From the NCBI GenBank assembly GCA_938017765.1, contig CALIJH010000052.1:1-19882 (forward strand): a stretch of DNA of 19,882 nucleotides, written 5' to 3'. This DNA is from an uncultured Leptotrichia sp. (GTDB taxonomy: Bacteria > Fusobacteriota > Fusobacteriia > Fusobacteriales > Leptotrichiaceae). The first letter of the stretch is position 1, and every line of letters begins with the position of its first letter. A program made the position numbers and the translations under genes. Positions 1 to 8,184 of this stretch are shown here, piece after piece. The notes under the pieces were generated by a model that did not search any database, was not told the origin of the DNA, and saw only the letters and a program-made list of their open reading frames with translations.

Positions 1-20
1 GAGTCCAACCGGGGACGCCA
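1..20 (+). tRNA. 3' end of a tRNA gene (partial, possibly tRNA-Glu)
   Basis: The first 20 bases fit the last part of a tRNA: the end of a T loop (GAGT), a 3' T-stem strand CCAAC, a 3' acceptor strand CGGGGAC, discriminator G73 and an encoded CCA at 18-20. A T-run follows at once. An acceptor 3' strand of GGGGAC with G73 is reminiscent of bacterial tRNA-Glu, but the anticodon lies outside the window, so the amino acid is a guess. The 5' part of the gene is missing. Confidence 0.6.
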
Positions 21-176
21 CTTTTTTTATTTGATATGATAACAATTAGATTATCATTGATAGAATATTTTTTGTCAAATACAAAATTTGTGTAATAAAT
101 GATAACAAATTAGAATTATTAATAAGTAAAATATACAAAATGATTTATATCAAGAATTTTATTTATTTTCTGTTTG

Positions 177-276
177 TTCTTTTCTTCTTTTTTCATTTTC
201 TTTTTTATTTATTTTTTTCTCTTTTTTTTTCTTTTTTCTTTTCATTTCTTTTACTTTCTTTTTCTTTTCTTATCTT
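177..276 (+). repeat. Polypyrimidine low-complexity tract
   Basis: This 100-base stretch contains no G and only six A on the + strand; the rest is T with scattered C in TTTTC-like repeats. The complementary strand is therefore an A/G tract. It lies between the tRNA end and the -10 box of the first protein gene. The rest of the 21-300 gap is plain AT-rich sequence in which I see no gene. The Lys-rich reading frame on the opposite strand is a by-product of this composition. Confidence 0.8.
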
Positions 277-277
277 G

Positions 278-306
278 TTACATTTTAGCTCTTTTTTTGC
301 TATAAT
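278..306 (+). promoter_or_regulatory. Candidate promoter of the short-chain dehydrogenase gene
   Basis: A perfect -10 hexamer TATAAT lies at 301-306, preceded by TGC, which makes an extended -10. The -35 is weak: TTACAT at 278-283 with 17-base spacing, or TTGTTA at 275-280 with 20. The predicted start of transcription, near 313, leaves a leader of only about 20 bases before the ATG at 334. The T-rich tract just upstream could affect promoter geometry. Confidence 0.5.
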
Positions 307-333
307 ATATTTGATATGATTGGAGATTATTAT

Positions 334-1140
334 ATGAAAACTGTTCTCATAACCGGTGCAAGCAGCGGAATTGGTCGCGAATTTGCTAAAATATATGCTC
401 AAAATAATTATAATCTTGTTATTATTTCAAGAAGATACGAGCGGATGAATGAGCTGAAAGAATATATATTAAAAAATATTAATAGCAAACTGATGATCGA
501 GATAATCTGTATGGATTTATCTGTAGAAGGAGCTTCCAAAAAATTGTATGATATTATAAAGAGGAAGAATATAGTTGTTGATACATTGATAAATAATGCA
601 GGAATTGGAATATATGGAGAATTTTCTGAATATACTCCAATGGAGATTGAGAAAAATAATAAAATGATAAATTTAAATTTGAAAGCTTCCATTGAACTTA
701 CGAAATTTTTTCTTGATGATATGTTATCAAGGTCTTGCGGCAGGATATTAAATGTAGCTTCTATTGCGGCATTTCAGGCTGGACCGATGATGGCTACATA
801 TTATGCAAGTAAAGCATTTATTTTGTCATTTTCTGAGGCATTAAGAGAAGAGCTTAAAAAAACTGATATTGTGGTTTCCGTTCTATGTCCCGGTCCTACA
901 GCGACAGAATTTGAAAAAAGTTCCGATTTGACGGAAACAGGATTATTTTCCAAAATGAAAGTAATGTCAGCAGAAAAAGTTGCAAAAATTGCTTATAGAG
1001 ATTTTTCAAGAGGAAAAAGGATAATAATACCGGGAATTATAAATAAGATTGCCGTATTTGGAACCAAAATTGTTCCAAGAGTAGTTGCAACAAAGATTGC
1101 AGGGAAACTTCAGGAAAAGAAAAAATATTTGAATAAATAA
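334..1140 (+). CDS. Short-chain dehydrogenase/reductase (SDR)
   Basis: This 268-residue protein is a classical NAD(P)(H)-dependent SDR oxidoreductase. The glycine-rich cofactor motif TGASSGIG is at residues 7-14, the NNAG motif at 87-90, the catalytic Ser at about 143, and the YxxxK pair at Tyr156 and Lys160, followed by a CPGPTATEF segment. The length is normal for the family. I chose the ATG at 334 over the in-frame ATG at 316 because GGAGA at 322-326 is well placed for 334, and the protein then begins directly with the first beta strand (MKTVLITG). The sequence resembles DltE/YqjQ-like SDRs, which act on unknown or lipid-like substrates. The actual substrate cannot be read from the sequence. 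The gene appears to be monocistronic, with a 220-base gap to the next gene. Confidence 0.9.
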   Translation: MKTVLITGASSGIGREFAKIYAQNNYNLVIISRRYERMNELKEYILKNINSKLMIEIICMDLSVEGASKKLYDIIKRKNIVVDTLINNAGIGIYGEFSEYTPMEIEKNNKMINLNLKASIELTKFFLDDMLSRSCGRILNVASIAAFQAGPMMATYYASKAFILSFSEALREELKKTDIVVSVLCPGPTATEFEKSSDLTETGLFSKMKVMSAEKVAKIAYRDFSRGKRIIIPGIINKIAVFGTKIVPRVVATKIAGKLQEKKKYLNK

Positions 1141-1360
1141 TTGATTTTGTGATTAATAAAAAAATTGAAAATAAATAAAAATGTTGTATAAGAATAATTT
1201 AAAAAAAGTATATAATAAATATTTACATTGGTGATGAATTAATGTAAATGTTAGGGAAATAATTGATTTTGGTTTATTAGTAAATATATTTAAATTAAAA
1301 AAATAATATAGTGAAAAATTATGAGAAAATATCAAAAAATATTCACAGGAAAGGAATGGA

Positions 1361-2257
1361 ATGGAAAAAAGATATTTTGAAAGTTCTGATAATTTGCAGA
1401 TACCTTATTTGTATTTTGAGTCAAATAGAGGTGAGAAATTTAAAAATAATATAATTATATTTCATGGAGTGGCAGAGCCTATAAATAGATATGAAGAATT
1501 TGGAAATTTTTTGTCTGTAAATGGATATAATGTTTTTATTCCTGAATATAGAGGTCATGGGGAACTTAAAACAGATAAAGTAGGAGATTTTGGAAAAAAA
1601 GGGATACAGAATATTTTTGATGATATAGATGTGTTTTTCAGTAAAGAATTGCTGCCTAAAGGAATAAAGGCTGAAAATACCACAATATTCGGTCATAGTA
1701 TGGGAGCTTTTATTGCAACGAAGATTGTTATAGAAAATAATTATAAATATTTTATTTTATCAGGGTTTCCTATTAAGAAAAAAATGATTGTATTTGCTGC
1801 TAAATTTTTATCTTTTTTTGAAAGGTTACTTATTTTTAAAAAGAAATCATTTTTCAATAAGGAATTTAGGAAATACAATGATTTTTTTGCACCTAATCAT
1901 ACTAAATTCGACTGGCTTACAAGGAATATTGAAGAATGCAGGAAATATCAGGAAAATGATTTCTGCGGATATCCTTTAACACCTAAAGTATTTGCAGGAA
2001 TATTGAAGATGATGAATTTTATAAATAAAAATTATAAAAAAATAAGAAATGATGCAAATATGCTTGTTTTATACGGAACTCAGGATAAAACAATGGACAT
2101 AGAATACGTGAATAAACTTTTATCAGTTTTGAGAAAGAAAAAAAGAAGAATTAATGTAATTGCAAATGATGAGGGTAGACATGAATCATTGAATGAAACT
2201 AATAAATATGTGATTTATGATGAAATATTAAAATGGCTAAATGAAAGAGAAAAATAA
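1361..2257 (+). CDS. Alpha/beta hydrolase, monoacylglycerol lipase / serine aminopeptidase (S33-like) type
   Basis: This 298-residue alpha/beta-hydrolase has the oxyanion-hole HG at residues 35-36 and the nucleophile elbow GHSMGA with Ser113. The likely acid is Asp242 (in GTQDK) and the likely base His274 (in EGRHES). The PEYRGHG segment near residue 61 is typical of the Hydrolase_4 (monoglyceride lipase/lysophospholipase) group. There is no signal peptide, so it probably acts in the cytoplasm on acylglycerols, lysophospholipids or small esters. The ATG at 1361 follows a purine-rich ribosome site (GGAAAGGAATGGA). The gene stands alone between two AT-rich gaps of about 220 and 170 bases, in which I see no further gene. 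The substrate is not resolved. Confidence 0.88.
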   Translation: MEKRYFESSDNLQIPYLYFESNRGEKFKNNIIIFHGVAEPINRYEEFGNFLSVNGYNVFIPEYRGHGELKTDKVGDFGKKGIQNIFDDIDVFFSKELLPKGIKAENTTIFGHSMGAFIATKIVIENNYKYFILSGFPIKKKMIVFAAKFLSFFERLLIFKKKSFFNKEFRKYNDFFAPNHTKFDWLTRNIEECRKYQENDFCGYPLTPKVFAGILKMMNFINKNYKKIRNDANMLVLYGTQDKTMDIEYVNKLLSVLRKKKRRINVIANDEGRHESLNETNKYVIYDEILKWLNEREK

Positions 2258-2425
2258 AATAAAAAAAGTTGAAAAAATGAGATAATTAAGATTTTATAAT
2301 ATAATTGAGATATATTGGAAATAGAGAGATATTGAAAGATACGAATGACTAAGATTTATGATATAGATTTAGATATAAAAATAGAAAAAATATTGAAGAA
2401 TATAAAATAATTAGGAGGTTTAGTA

Positions 2426-3025
2426 ATGAAAAGTATTAAGGAAGATTTTTCTTTGATGGCAATTTTGCTTATACCGGTAGCGGTAGCAATTAATTTTACA
2501 GGATTTGGTATTGTAAAGCTTTTACAAATTCCGATATTTTTAGATTCTGTAGGGACAGTATTTATAAGTTTAATTGCAGGTCCATGGATTGGAATAACAA
2601 CGGCGATTATAACAAGCCTTATTACGGGGAGTTTTTCTCCTGAATATTTTGCCTTTATGCCTGTTTCTATAATTATGGCTCTTTGCATGGGATTTTTGAC
2701 AAGATTTAAGCTAAAGAATATGATAGTCAAAACATTTGTATGTGCTGTTTGCCTGGTAGTTATTGCAATAGTAGTATCAGCTCCGATAATAGTATATGTT
2801 TACGGTGGGAATACAGGAAATGCGACAGCCGGAATAACTGCATTTTTCCTTGCAACAGGAGATAATATATGGAAAGCCGTTTTCAGTACTAATCTTATTA
2901 CAGAAACAACAGATAAGATTATAACTGCGATAATCGCGATGTCTATAATAAAAGCCATGTCGCCCAGATATCTTATAAAATTTAATTATGGGAAAAATTA
3001 TATAAAATCTGATGAAAAAAATTAA
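2426..3025 (+). CDS. ECF transporter substrate-binding (S) component, substrate unknown
   Basis: This 199-residue, very hydrophobic protein has about five or six membrane segments and starts after a strong AGGAGG. The early segment around residues 30-60 (LQIPIFLDSVGTVFISLIAGPWIG) matches the pattern of ECF S components, in which a short amphipathic stretch is followed by GPW/GP and a helix rich in small residues. Its position directly upstream of EcfT and two EcfA ATPases supports the call. S components bind vitamins, metals or nucleobase-like compounds and dock on the T/A/A' energising module. I cannot assign the ligand: no riboswitch is visible in the 168 bases upstream, and no vitamin-specific enzyme gene is adjacent. 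It probably forms an operon with the following three genes. Confidence 0.8.
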   Translation: MKSIKEDFSLMAILLIPVAVAINFTGFGIVKLLQIPIFLDSVGTVFISLIAGPWIGITTAIITSLITGSFSPEYFAFMPVSIIMALCMGFLTRFKLKNMIVKTFVCAVCLVVIAIVVSAPIIVYVYGGNTGNATAGITAFFLATGDNIWKAVFSTNLITETTDKIITAIIAMSIIKAMSPRYLIKFNYGKNYIKSDEKN

Positions 3026-3099
3026 TGCGTTTAATTGCTATATTTAGTATATTTATCAGATAAAAATCAGGTAAAATCAGAAACAGGAGAATGAAATTT

Positions 3100-3852
3100 A
3101 TGACAAAAAATAATTTGAAGCAGCTTTATCCATTGACAAAATTATTTATAGCCCTGACTTTATTAGTATCTTCATTTATAATTTCAAATTATATTTACAG
3201 TTATTTTATGATTATAATTTGTGGAATTATTGCTGTCTGTTTTGGAGTCGGTTTGAAAAGTTATATGAAAAGAATTTTTTTTAGTCTTTTTTGGCTTTTA
3301 TTAGCCATATTTATAATTCAAAGTGTTTTTTTGCATTCAGGAGAGATATTATTTAAAATAGGATTTGTTTCAGTTTATAAGGACGGAGTTATTAAAGCCG
3401 TAAATCTGACTTCAAGAATAACGGCATTTGTTTCAACACTGACTTTGCTGATACTTATAACTCCGGCTAAAGATTTTACGATTGCTCTGGAAAAAAAGGG
3501 ACTAAATCCGAAAGCAGCTTTTGTTTTACTTTTATCATTACAGATGATACCCGAAATGAAAAAACAGGCTAATATTATAATGAATTCACAGAGAGCCAGA
3601 GGAGTAGAAACAGAAGGAAATATTTTAGTCAGAGCAAAAGCACTGATACCGGTTTTTATCCCGTTGGCACTGTCTTCTATAGTCAATACTGAAGAAAGAG
3701 CGATTACGTTGGAAGTCAGAGGATTTTCGGTCGGAGAAAAAAGGACGATATTGAATGATATGGAAGAAACTCAATATGATAAAAAAATAAAGATATTGTT
3801 AGTGATTTTTCTTGTATTTTGCATTATATGGAGGATTTATGTGTTACTTTAA
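3100..3852 (+). CDS. ecfT: ECF transporter transmembrane (T) component EcfT
   Basis: This is a 250-residue membrane protein with several N-terminal helices and a cytoplasmic coupling region. The two coupling-helix signatures of EcfT are visible: SQRARGVE (Ala-Arg-Gly at 166-168) and LEVRGFS (Val-Arg-Gly near 206-208, a common variant). These contact the ATPase grooves and transmit ATP hydrolysis to the S component. I prefer the ATG at 3100 to the ATG at 3091. AGGAGA at 3085-3090 is about 9 bases from 3100 but directly abuts 3091. The 3' end overlaps the next gene by 14 bases, which suggests translational coupling with the first ATPase. Confidence 0.88.
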   Translation: MTKNNLKQLYPLTKLFIALTLLVSSFIISNYIYSYFMIIICGIIAVCFGVGLKSYMKRIFFSLFWLLLAIFIIQSVFLHSGEILFKIGFVSVYKDGVIKAVNLTSRITAFVSTLTLLILITPAKDFTIALEKKGLNPKAAFVLLLSLQMIPEMKKQANIIMNSQRARGVETEGNILVRAKALIPVFIPLALSSIVNTEERAITLEVRGFSVGEKRTILNDMEETQYDKKIKILLVIFLVFCIIWRIYVLL

Positions 3853-4690
3853 ATTAGAAGATATAAGTTATAAATACCCTTTGACAGAAGAAAATATTTT
3901 AAAAAATATAACTATCGGCATAGAAAAAGGTGAATTTTGGGCGGTTATTGGAAAGAATGGAAGTGGTAAAACTACTTTATGCAATGTTTTAAGAAGATTT
4001 GCACCTGATTTTTATAAGGGGGAACTGACAGGCAGAATTATTCTGGAAAATAAAGAATTAAAAGACTATACGGTAAAAGAAATTGTACAGAAAATAGGAT
4101 TTGTATTTCAAAATCCTTTTACTCAAATAAGCGGAGTAAAGGAAACCGTTTTTGAAGAAATTGCTTTTGGACTTGAAAATTTGGGATTAGAAGCAAATTA
4201 TATAAAAAATAAAGTTGAAGAAACATTGGAATTACTTCATATAAAGGAATTAAGACATAAAAACCCGTATGAACTGTCAGGAGGACAAGGACAGAAAGTT
4301 GCCCTTGCTTCTATAATAGCAATGGAGCCTGAAATCCTGATAATAGACGAGCCTACATCTCAACTCGATCCTCAGGGAACGGAAGAAATATTTAAAATAA
4401 TAAATATGTTAGCAGAAAAAGGGAAAACTATAATACTGGTTGAACATAAAATAGAACTTATCGGAGAATATGCGGAAAAAGTAATTGTCCTTGATGAAGG
4501 TGAGATAATTCTTAAAGGGGATACAAAAGATGTGCTTAAAAATAAATTATTGCTGGAAAAGGAAATAGGAATGCCGCAATATGCCATGCTCGCTTATGAG
4601 TTGTCTGAAAATATGCCTGATAAGATAAAGTTTGAAGAAATGCCCATAACTAAAGAAGCGGCTTTAAGAGAATTAAAAAAATATAGATAA
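3839..4690 (+). CDS. ecfA: ECF transporter ATPase, canonical A component
   Basis: This is a 283-residue ABC ATPase of the ECF/CbiO class. Walker A GKNGSGKTT is at residues 38-46, the Q-loop Gln at 91 in FQNPFTQ, the complete signature LSGGQ at 146-150, Walker B ILIID with Glu171 at 166-171, the D-loop in SQLDPQG, and the switch His at 203. The ATG at 3839 follows GGAGG at 3830-3834 and puts the KLEDISYKYP beta strand at the N-terminus. The in-frame ATG at 3812 would lie deep inside ecfT and has no good ribosome site. It should pair with the second ATPase to drive uptake of the S-component ligand. All catalytic motifs are intact. Confidence 0.93.
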   Translation: MCYFKLEDISYKYPLTEENILKNITIGIEKGEFWAVIGKNGSGKTTLCNVLRRFAPDFYKGELTGRIILENKELKDYTVKEIVQKIGFVFQNPFTQISGVKETVFEEIAFGLENLGLEANYIKNKVEETLELLHIKELRHKNPYELSGGQGQKVALASIIAMEPEILIIDEPTSQLDPQGTEEIFKIINMLAEKGKTIILVEHKIELIGEYAEKVIVLDEGEIILKGDTKDVLKNKLLLEKEIGMPQYAMLAYELSENMPDKIKFEEMPITKEAALRELKKYR

Positions 4691-4853
4691 TTAAGAAAAT
4701 AAATAACTGAAAAATTTTAAAAATCAGAAAAAGACTAAATTCAGAAATCAGAAAATTAAAAAGATTTAAATTAAAAAAAATTAGAGATTTGGAAATAAAA
4801 AAATAGAAATTTTAAATAAAAAATTATATCTATGTCTGACGGGAGAAGAAAAA

Positions 4854-5663
4854 GTGAGTTTTATAGAAGTTAGAGGATTAAGTTTTATTTATCCTGACAG
4901 TACTGTTGCACTGGATGATATTTCTCTTGATATGGAAAAAGGAGAAAATGTTGCAATCATAGGGCAGAACGGTGCAGGTAAAACAACAATGGTAAAAATG
5001 CTGAACGGACTTTTAAAACCTACAAAAGGAGATGTGAATATAGGAGGCTGGAATACAAAAAATTATACGACTGCACAGATGAGCAGAAAAGTCGGATATG
5101 TATTTCAAAATCCTATGGAACAGATATTTCATAACAATGTCTATGATGAAATAATATTCGGACCGAAAAAATTGAAATATTCTGATAATGAAATAAAAAA
5201 AGCAGCTGAAAATGCAATTGAGATGACAGGATTAAACGAATATATAAAGGAAAATCCTTATAACCTGCCCTATTCAATAAGAAAATTTGTTACAATAGCT
5301 GCGATAATAGCAATGAATACAGAAGTAATAATCATGGATGAACCTACTGCCGGACAGGATTTGAAGGGAATAAAAATATTGAACGGACTGATAGGAAAGC
5401 TACTTGAACAGGGAAAGACAGTTATTACAATTACTCATGATATGGAATTTGTAGTAAATAATTTTGAGAGAATAATTGTTATGGCAAATAAAAAAATAAT
5501 AGGCGATAATAATAAAAGAGAAATTTTCAAACAGGATGATATACTTATTCAGGGGAAAATAAAACTCCCGTATATAAGTGAACTGGCAAAGGAGCTTTCT
5601 ATGAACAGGAGCATTCTTACAATAGATGATTTTGTAAAAGATTTTAAGAAATTTATGGATTAG
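4854..5663 (+). CDS. ECF transporter ATPase, second A component with degenerate signature
   Basis: This 269-residue ABC ATPase starts at GTG behind GGGAGA (7-base spacing). Walker A GQNGAGKTT is at residues 37-45, the Q-loop Gln at 85 in FQNPMEQ, Walker B VIIMD with Glu163 at 158-163, and the switch His at 195 in ITHD. Where LSGGQ is expected, at residues 138-143, the sequence reads LPYSIR, so the signature helix is strongly altered although the rest of the nucleotide site looks intact. ECF modules often use two unequal ATPases, and here the composite site served by this signature may be weak or inactive. The 163-base gap after the first ATPase is AT-rich and holds no gene that I can see. It probably belongs to the same operon. 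Confidence 0.9.
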   Translation: MSFIEVRGLSFIYPDSTVALDDISLDMEKGENVAIIGQNGAGKTTMVKMLNGLLKPTKGDVNIGGWNTKNYTTAQMSRKVGYVFQNPMEQIFHNNVYDEIIFGPKKLKYSDNEIKKAAENAIEMTGLNEYIKENPYNLPYSIRKFVTIAAIIAMNTEVIIMDEPTAGQDLKGIKILNGLIGKLLEQGKTVITITHDMEFVVNNFERIIVMANKKIIGDNNKREIFKQDDILIQGKIKLPYISELAKELSMNRSILTIDDFVKDFKKFMD

Positions 5664-5876
5664 CGGATTAATGGATATTTTCGAGTTAAATCAATGTTAT
5701 CTAATAATAGTAGCTATTTTCAGTAAATTCATATAGATAATTTGTACAGTATAATTTACATAGTTAGATTAATATCTTTATGATAGAAACGGAAAACAGA
5801 CAAAGTTTCGGAAAATACAGCTAAAATTTTTATAATAATGCAAAAAATATAAATAAAAAAAGGTGGTGATTATCCT

Positions 5877-6536
5877 ATGGGAAATATGGAAATAGTGTCA
5901 AATATAAAGAAGAATAAAAATAAATTTATGATTATATCAATGTTTATGATGATTTTTACTTTAAGTTGTGCAGTAAAAAATCCTAATCCTAAAAATACAA
6001 GTACGACGGCAATAGAAAAAAGTGATATTGTAAATGTAGACATTGAGAAAGTGATAGAAGAAATAAATCAGGAAGTGAAAAAGACGGATAAGGATAAGAC
6101 TTTAAAGAAAAAAGTTAAGACAATTAAAGACACAGGAAAGGAAAATACAAAGGGGGGAAGAAGCGAATATACGAGTTACAACAATAAAAATAAGGAATTA
6201 AGAAAATTTATAGTTAAACATTTTGCAGAAACAGGAAGATTGATTCAGGAATTTTATATAAAAAATGACAGAATATATTACCTGTATCAGAAAAAAATGA
6301 CTTATAACAGACCTGTAGGTTGGACTAAGGCAAAAGCTAAAGAAAGCGGAGATACTGAATATTTTGATTTGAAAAAATCAAAAAATGAAGAAGCGAAATA
6401 TTATTTTGATTTTGATGAAAATCTTGTCAGATTTATTTCGGAAGACGGCTCAATAAATGATAATCAGGAAATTCTGAATGTGATAAAAAATGATTTGAAA
6501 GATGATTATCTGATGAACATTCAAAATAGTAAATAA
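5877..6536 (+). CDS. Predicted lipoprotein of unknown function
   Basis: This is a 219-residue protein with a basic N-terminus, a hydrophobic stretch (about residues 17-29) and a lipobox-like FTLSC ending at Cys31. This predicts lipoprotein processing and membrane anchoring. The -3 residue is Thr rather than the usual Leu, so the lipobox is not textbook. Residues 35-100 are Lys/Glu/Thr-rich and probably disordered. The second half (about 105-210) is rich in aromatic and charged residues and may form a small beta domain, suggested by the YYFDFDENLVRF region. I do not recognise the family. The start follows AGGTGG with about 10-base spacing; the ATG three codons later is an alternative. It may be specific to the lineage. 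Confidence 0.75.
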   Translation: MGNMEIVSNIKKNKNKFMIISMFMMIFTLSCAVKNPNPKNTSTTAIEKSDIVNVDIEKVIEEINQEVKKTDKDKTLKKKVKTIKDTGKENTKGGRSEYTSYNNKNKELRKFIVKHFAETGRLIQEFYIKNDRIYYLYQKKMTYNRPVGWTKAKAKESGDTEYFDLKKSKNEEAKYYFDFDENLVRFISEDGSINDNQEILNVIKNDLKDDYLMNIQNSK

Positions 6537-6561
6537 ATTTTTTGTTAATAATAATTTTTAG

Positions 6562-6800
6562 GAAAAATATTTATTAGTGGGAGTATCAAATAATTCGAAA
6601 TATTTAATTATAAAAAATATAATAAAAAAGTGTAACGAAATATATGATTAATAGATATAAAAAATTTATTAATGAAAAAATATTAATAGTGAGAATATCA
6701 ATAATTGGAAATATTTAATTATAAAAGATATGACAAAAAAGTGTAACGAAATATATGATGAATAGATATAAAAAAAATTCATCGATGAAAAAATATTAAT
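6562..6800 (+). repeat. Imperfect 111-bp tandem repeat, about 2.2 copies
   Basis: In the gap after the lipoprotein gene, an AT-rich unit beginning GAAAAATATT is repeated with a period of 111 bases. The landmark GTGTAACGAAATATATGAT occurs at 6630 and again at 6741. AATATTTAATTATAAAA and ATATTAATAG are also repeated, and a partial third copy starts near 6786. Each unit contains a small inverted repeat: ATTAATA/TATTAAT in the first copy and GATGAAT/ATTCATC in the second. I see no convincing gene in the rest of the 6537-6920 gap. Confidence 0.8.
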
Positions 6801-6920
6801 AGAAAATATTTTGAAAAGAATTTTTAATTTATTGGAAATATAGTAATGAGGAATATTCAATAAAAAATATTATTTCTAAAAAGAAACAGCAGTAAAGTAT
6901 AATTGAAAGGAAGGGAAGTT

Positions 6921-8063
6921 TTGAAACCGGTTTATTTGGACAATGCGGCATCAACGAAAGTAATGCCCGAAGTTATTAAAGGAATGACAGAATCTTATGA
7001 AGAAATTTACGCCAATCCGTCTTCAACTCATAGATTAGGGCAAAAAGCCAAAGGAATAATAGAAAGATACAGAAGTATAATAGCAGGCTGCCTTGGAGTT
7101 GAAACGAATGAAATAATATTTACATCGGGGGGAGCAGAAGGAAATAATCTTGTTTTAAGAGGGGCATTAAATGCTTACGAATATAAAGGAAAACATATTA
7201 TAACTTCAAAGATAGAGCATTCTACCATATTGAAAACATGTCAGCAGCTTGAAAGGGAAGGATATGAAGTAACATACATAGATGTGGATGAAAATGGTGT
7301 CGTTGATATGGAGCAGTTAAAAAGATCTATAAGAAAAGATACTGTAATAGTATCGATAATGTATGTAAATAATGAAACGGGAGTAAAACAGCCGATAGAA
7401 GAAATAGGAAAATTACTCGAAGGGACGAGTATCCTTTTCCATACTGATGCGGTACAGGCGATAGGAAAAGAGATTATATTTCCTAAAAATACGAGGATAA
7501 GTGCTTTGACCGCCACTGCACATAAATTTTACGGTCCTAAAGGAGCAGGGTTTGTATTTCTTGATAAAAATTTTCTTGTGGAAAAAGAAATATGGGGAGG
7601 TTCTCAGGAGAGAAACAGAAGAGCGGGAACGGAAAATCTTCAGGGGATACTTGGTTTGGGAATTGCACTGGAAGAAACATATAAAATATTACATGAAGAA
7701 AAAGGAAAAGAGGAAAAACTTCATAATTATATGGAAAGCCGACTGAAAAATGAAATAAAGGATATAAAAATAAATGGAGAAAAGGCTCCCCGCATAAAAA
7801 CGATTACAAATGTCTGTATTAAGGGGTGTGATGTACAGACTTTACTGATTGCACTTGATTTAAGGGGCATATGTGTGAGCGGAGGTTCGGCATGTATGTC
7901 AGGGGCTCATGAAAATTCTCATGTGCTAAAAGAAATGGGGTTATCGGAAGAAGAATTGAAAAGCTCTTTCAGAATAAGTATCGGTAAATATACGACAATG
8001 GAGGAAATAGACTATTTCATAGATAACCTAAAAGAGATTGTGAAAATAGAAAGAGGAGAGTAA
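6921..8063 (+). CDS. Cysteine desulfurase, NifS/IscS type
   Basis: This is a 380-residue PLP-dependent enzyme that removes sulfur from cysteine, giving alanine and an enzyme persulfide used for iron-sulfur clusters and tRNA thiolation. The N-terminus YLDNAAST is typical. Visible features are the ring-stacking His100 (SKIEHST), Asp176 (HTDAVQ), the PLP-binding Lys202 in ATAHKFYGPKG, and the persulfide Cys325 in GGSACMSG. I chose TTG at 6921 because GGAAGG lies 6 bases upstream and the product then starts just before YLDNAA. The in-frame TTG at 6903 would add residues that are really the ribosome site. No IscU-like scaffold gene follows. The nearby gap of 384 bases suggests its own promoter, which I could not place. 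Confidence 0.93.
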   Translation: MKPVYLDNAASTKVMPEVIKGMTESYEEIYANPSSTHRLGQKAKGIIERYRSIIAGCLGVETNEIIFTSGGAEGNNLVLRGALNAYEYKGKHIITSKIEHSTILKTCQQLEREGYEVTYIDVDENGVVDMEQLKRSIRKDTVIVSIMYVNNETGVKQPIEEIGKLLEGTSILFHTDAVQAIGKEIIFPKNTRISALTATAHKFYGPKGAGFVFLDKNFLVEKEIWGGSQERNRRAGTENLQGILGLGIALEETYKILHEEKGKEEKLHNYMESRLKNEIKDIKINGEKAPRIKTITNVCIKGCDVQTLLIALDLRGICVSGGSACMSGAHENSHVLKEMGLSEEELKSSFRISIGKYTTMEEIDYFIDNLKEIVKIERGE

Positions 8064-8184
8064 TATTACTTCTTATTGTAACCTGTTTAGCAGTTAAGAA
8101 TAAAATAAATAATTAGCTTAACATTGCTTAAAGTAAAAACAATAGAAATAAATAAATTCGTTATATAGAAAGGGGCGAAAACCC

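Noticed and set aside
205..402. Lys-rich small protein on the - strand
   Set aside because: It is produced by the pyrimidine tract read on the opposite strand and overlaps the SDR start. It has no ribosome site or domain.
1141..1360. Possible small gene on the - strand after the SDR
   Set aside because: It is Phe/Tyr/Asn-rich AT noise with no ribosome site; I treat the gap as non-coding.
2258..2425. Riboswitch upstream of the ECF module
   Set aside because: I looked for paired GC-rich elements typical of thiamine, FMN, cobalamin or queuosine riboswitches. The region is plain AT-rich sequence with only TATAAT-like words and no stable stems.
6541..6900. CRISPR array
   Set aside because: The repeat is about 111 bp, imperfect and contiguous, with no spacers and no cas genes.
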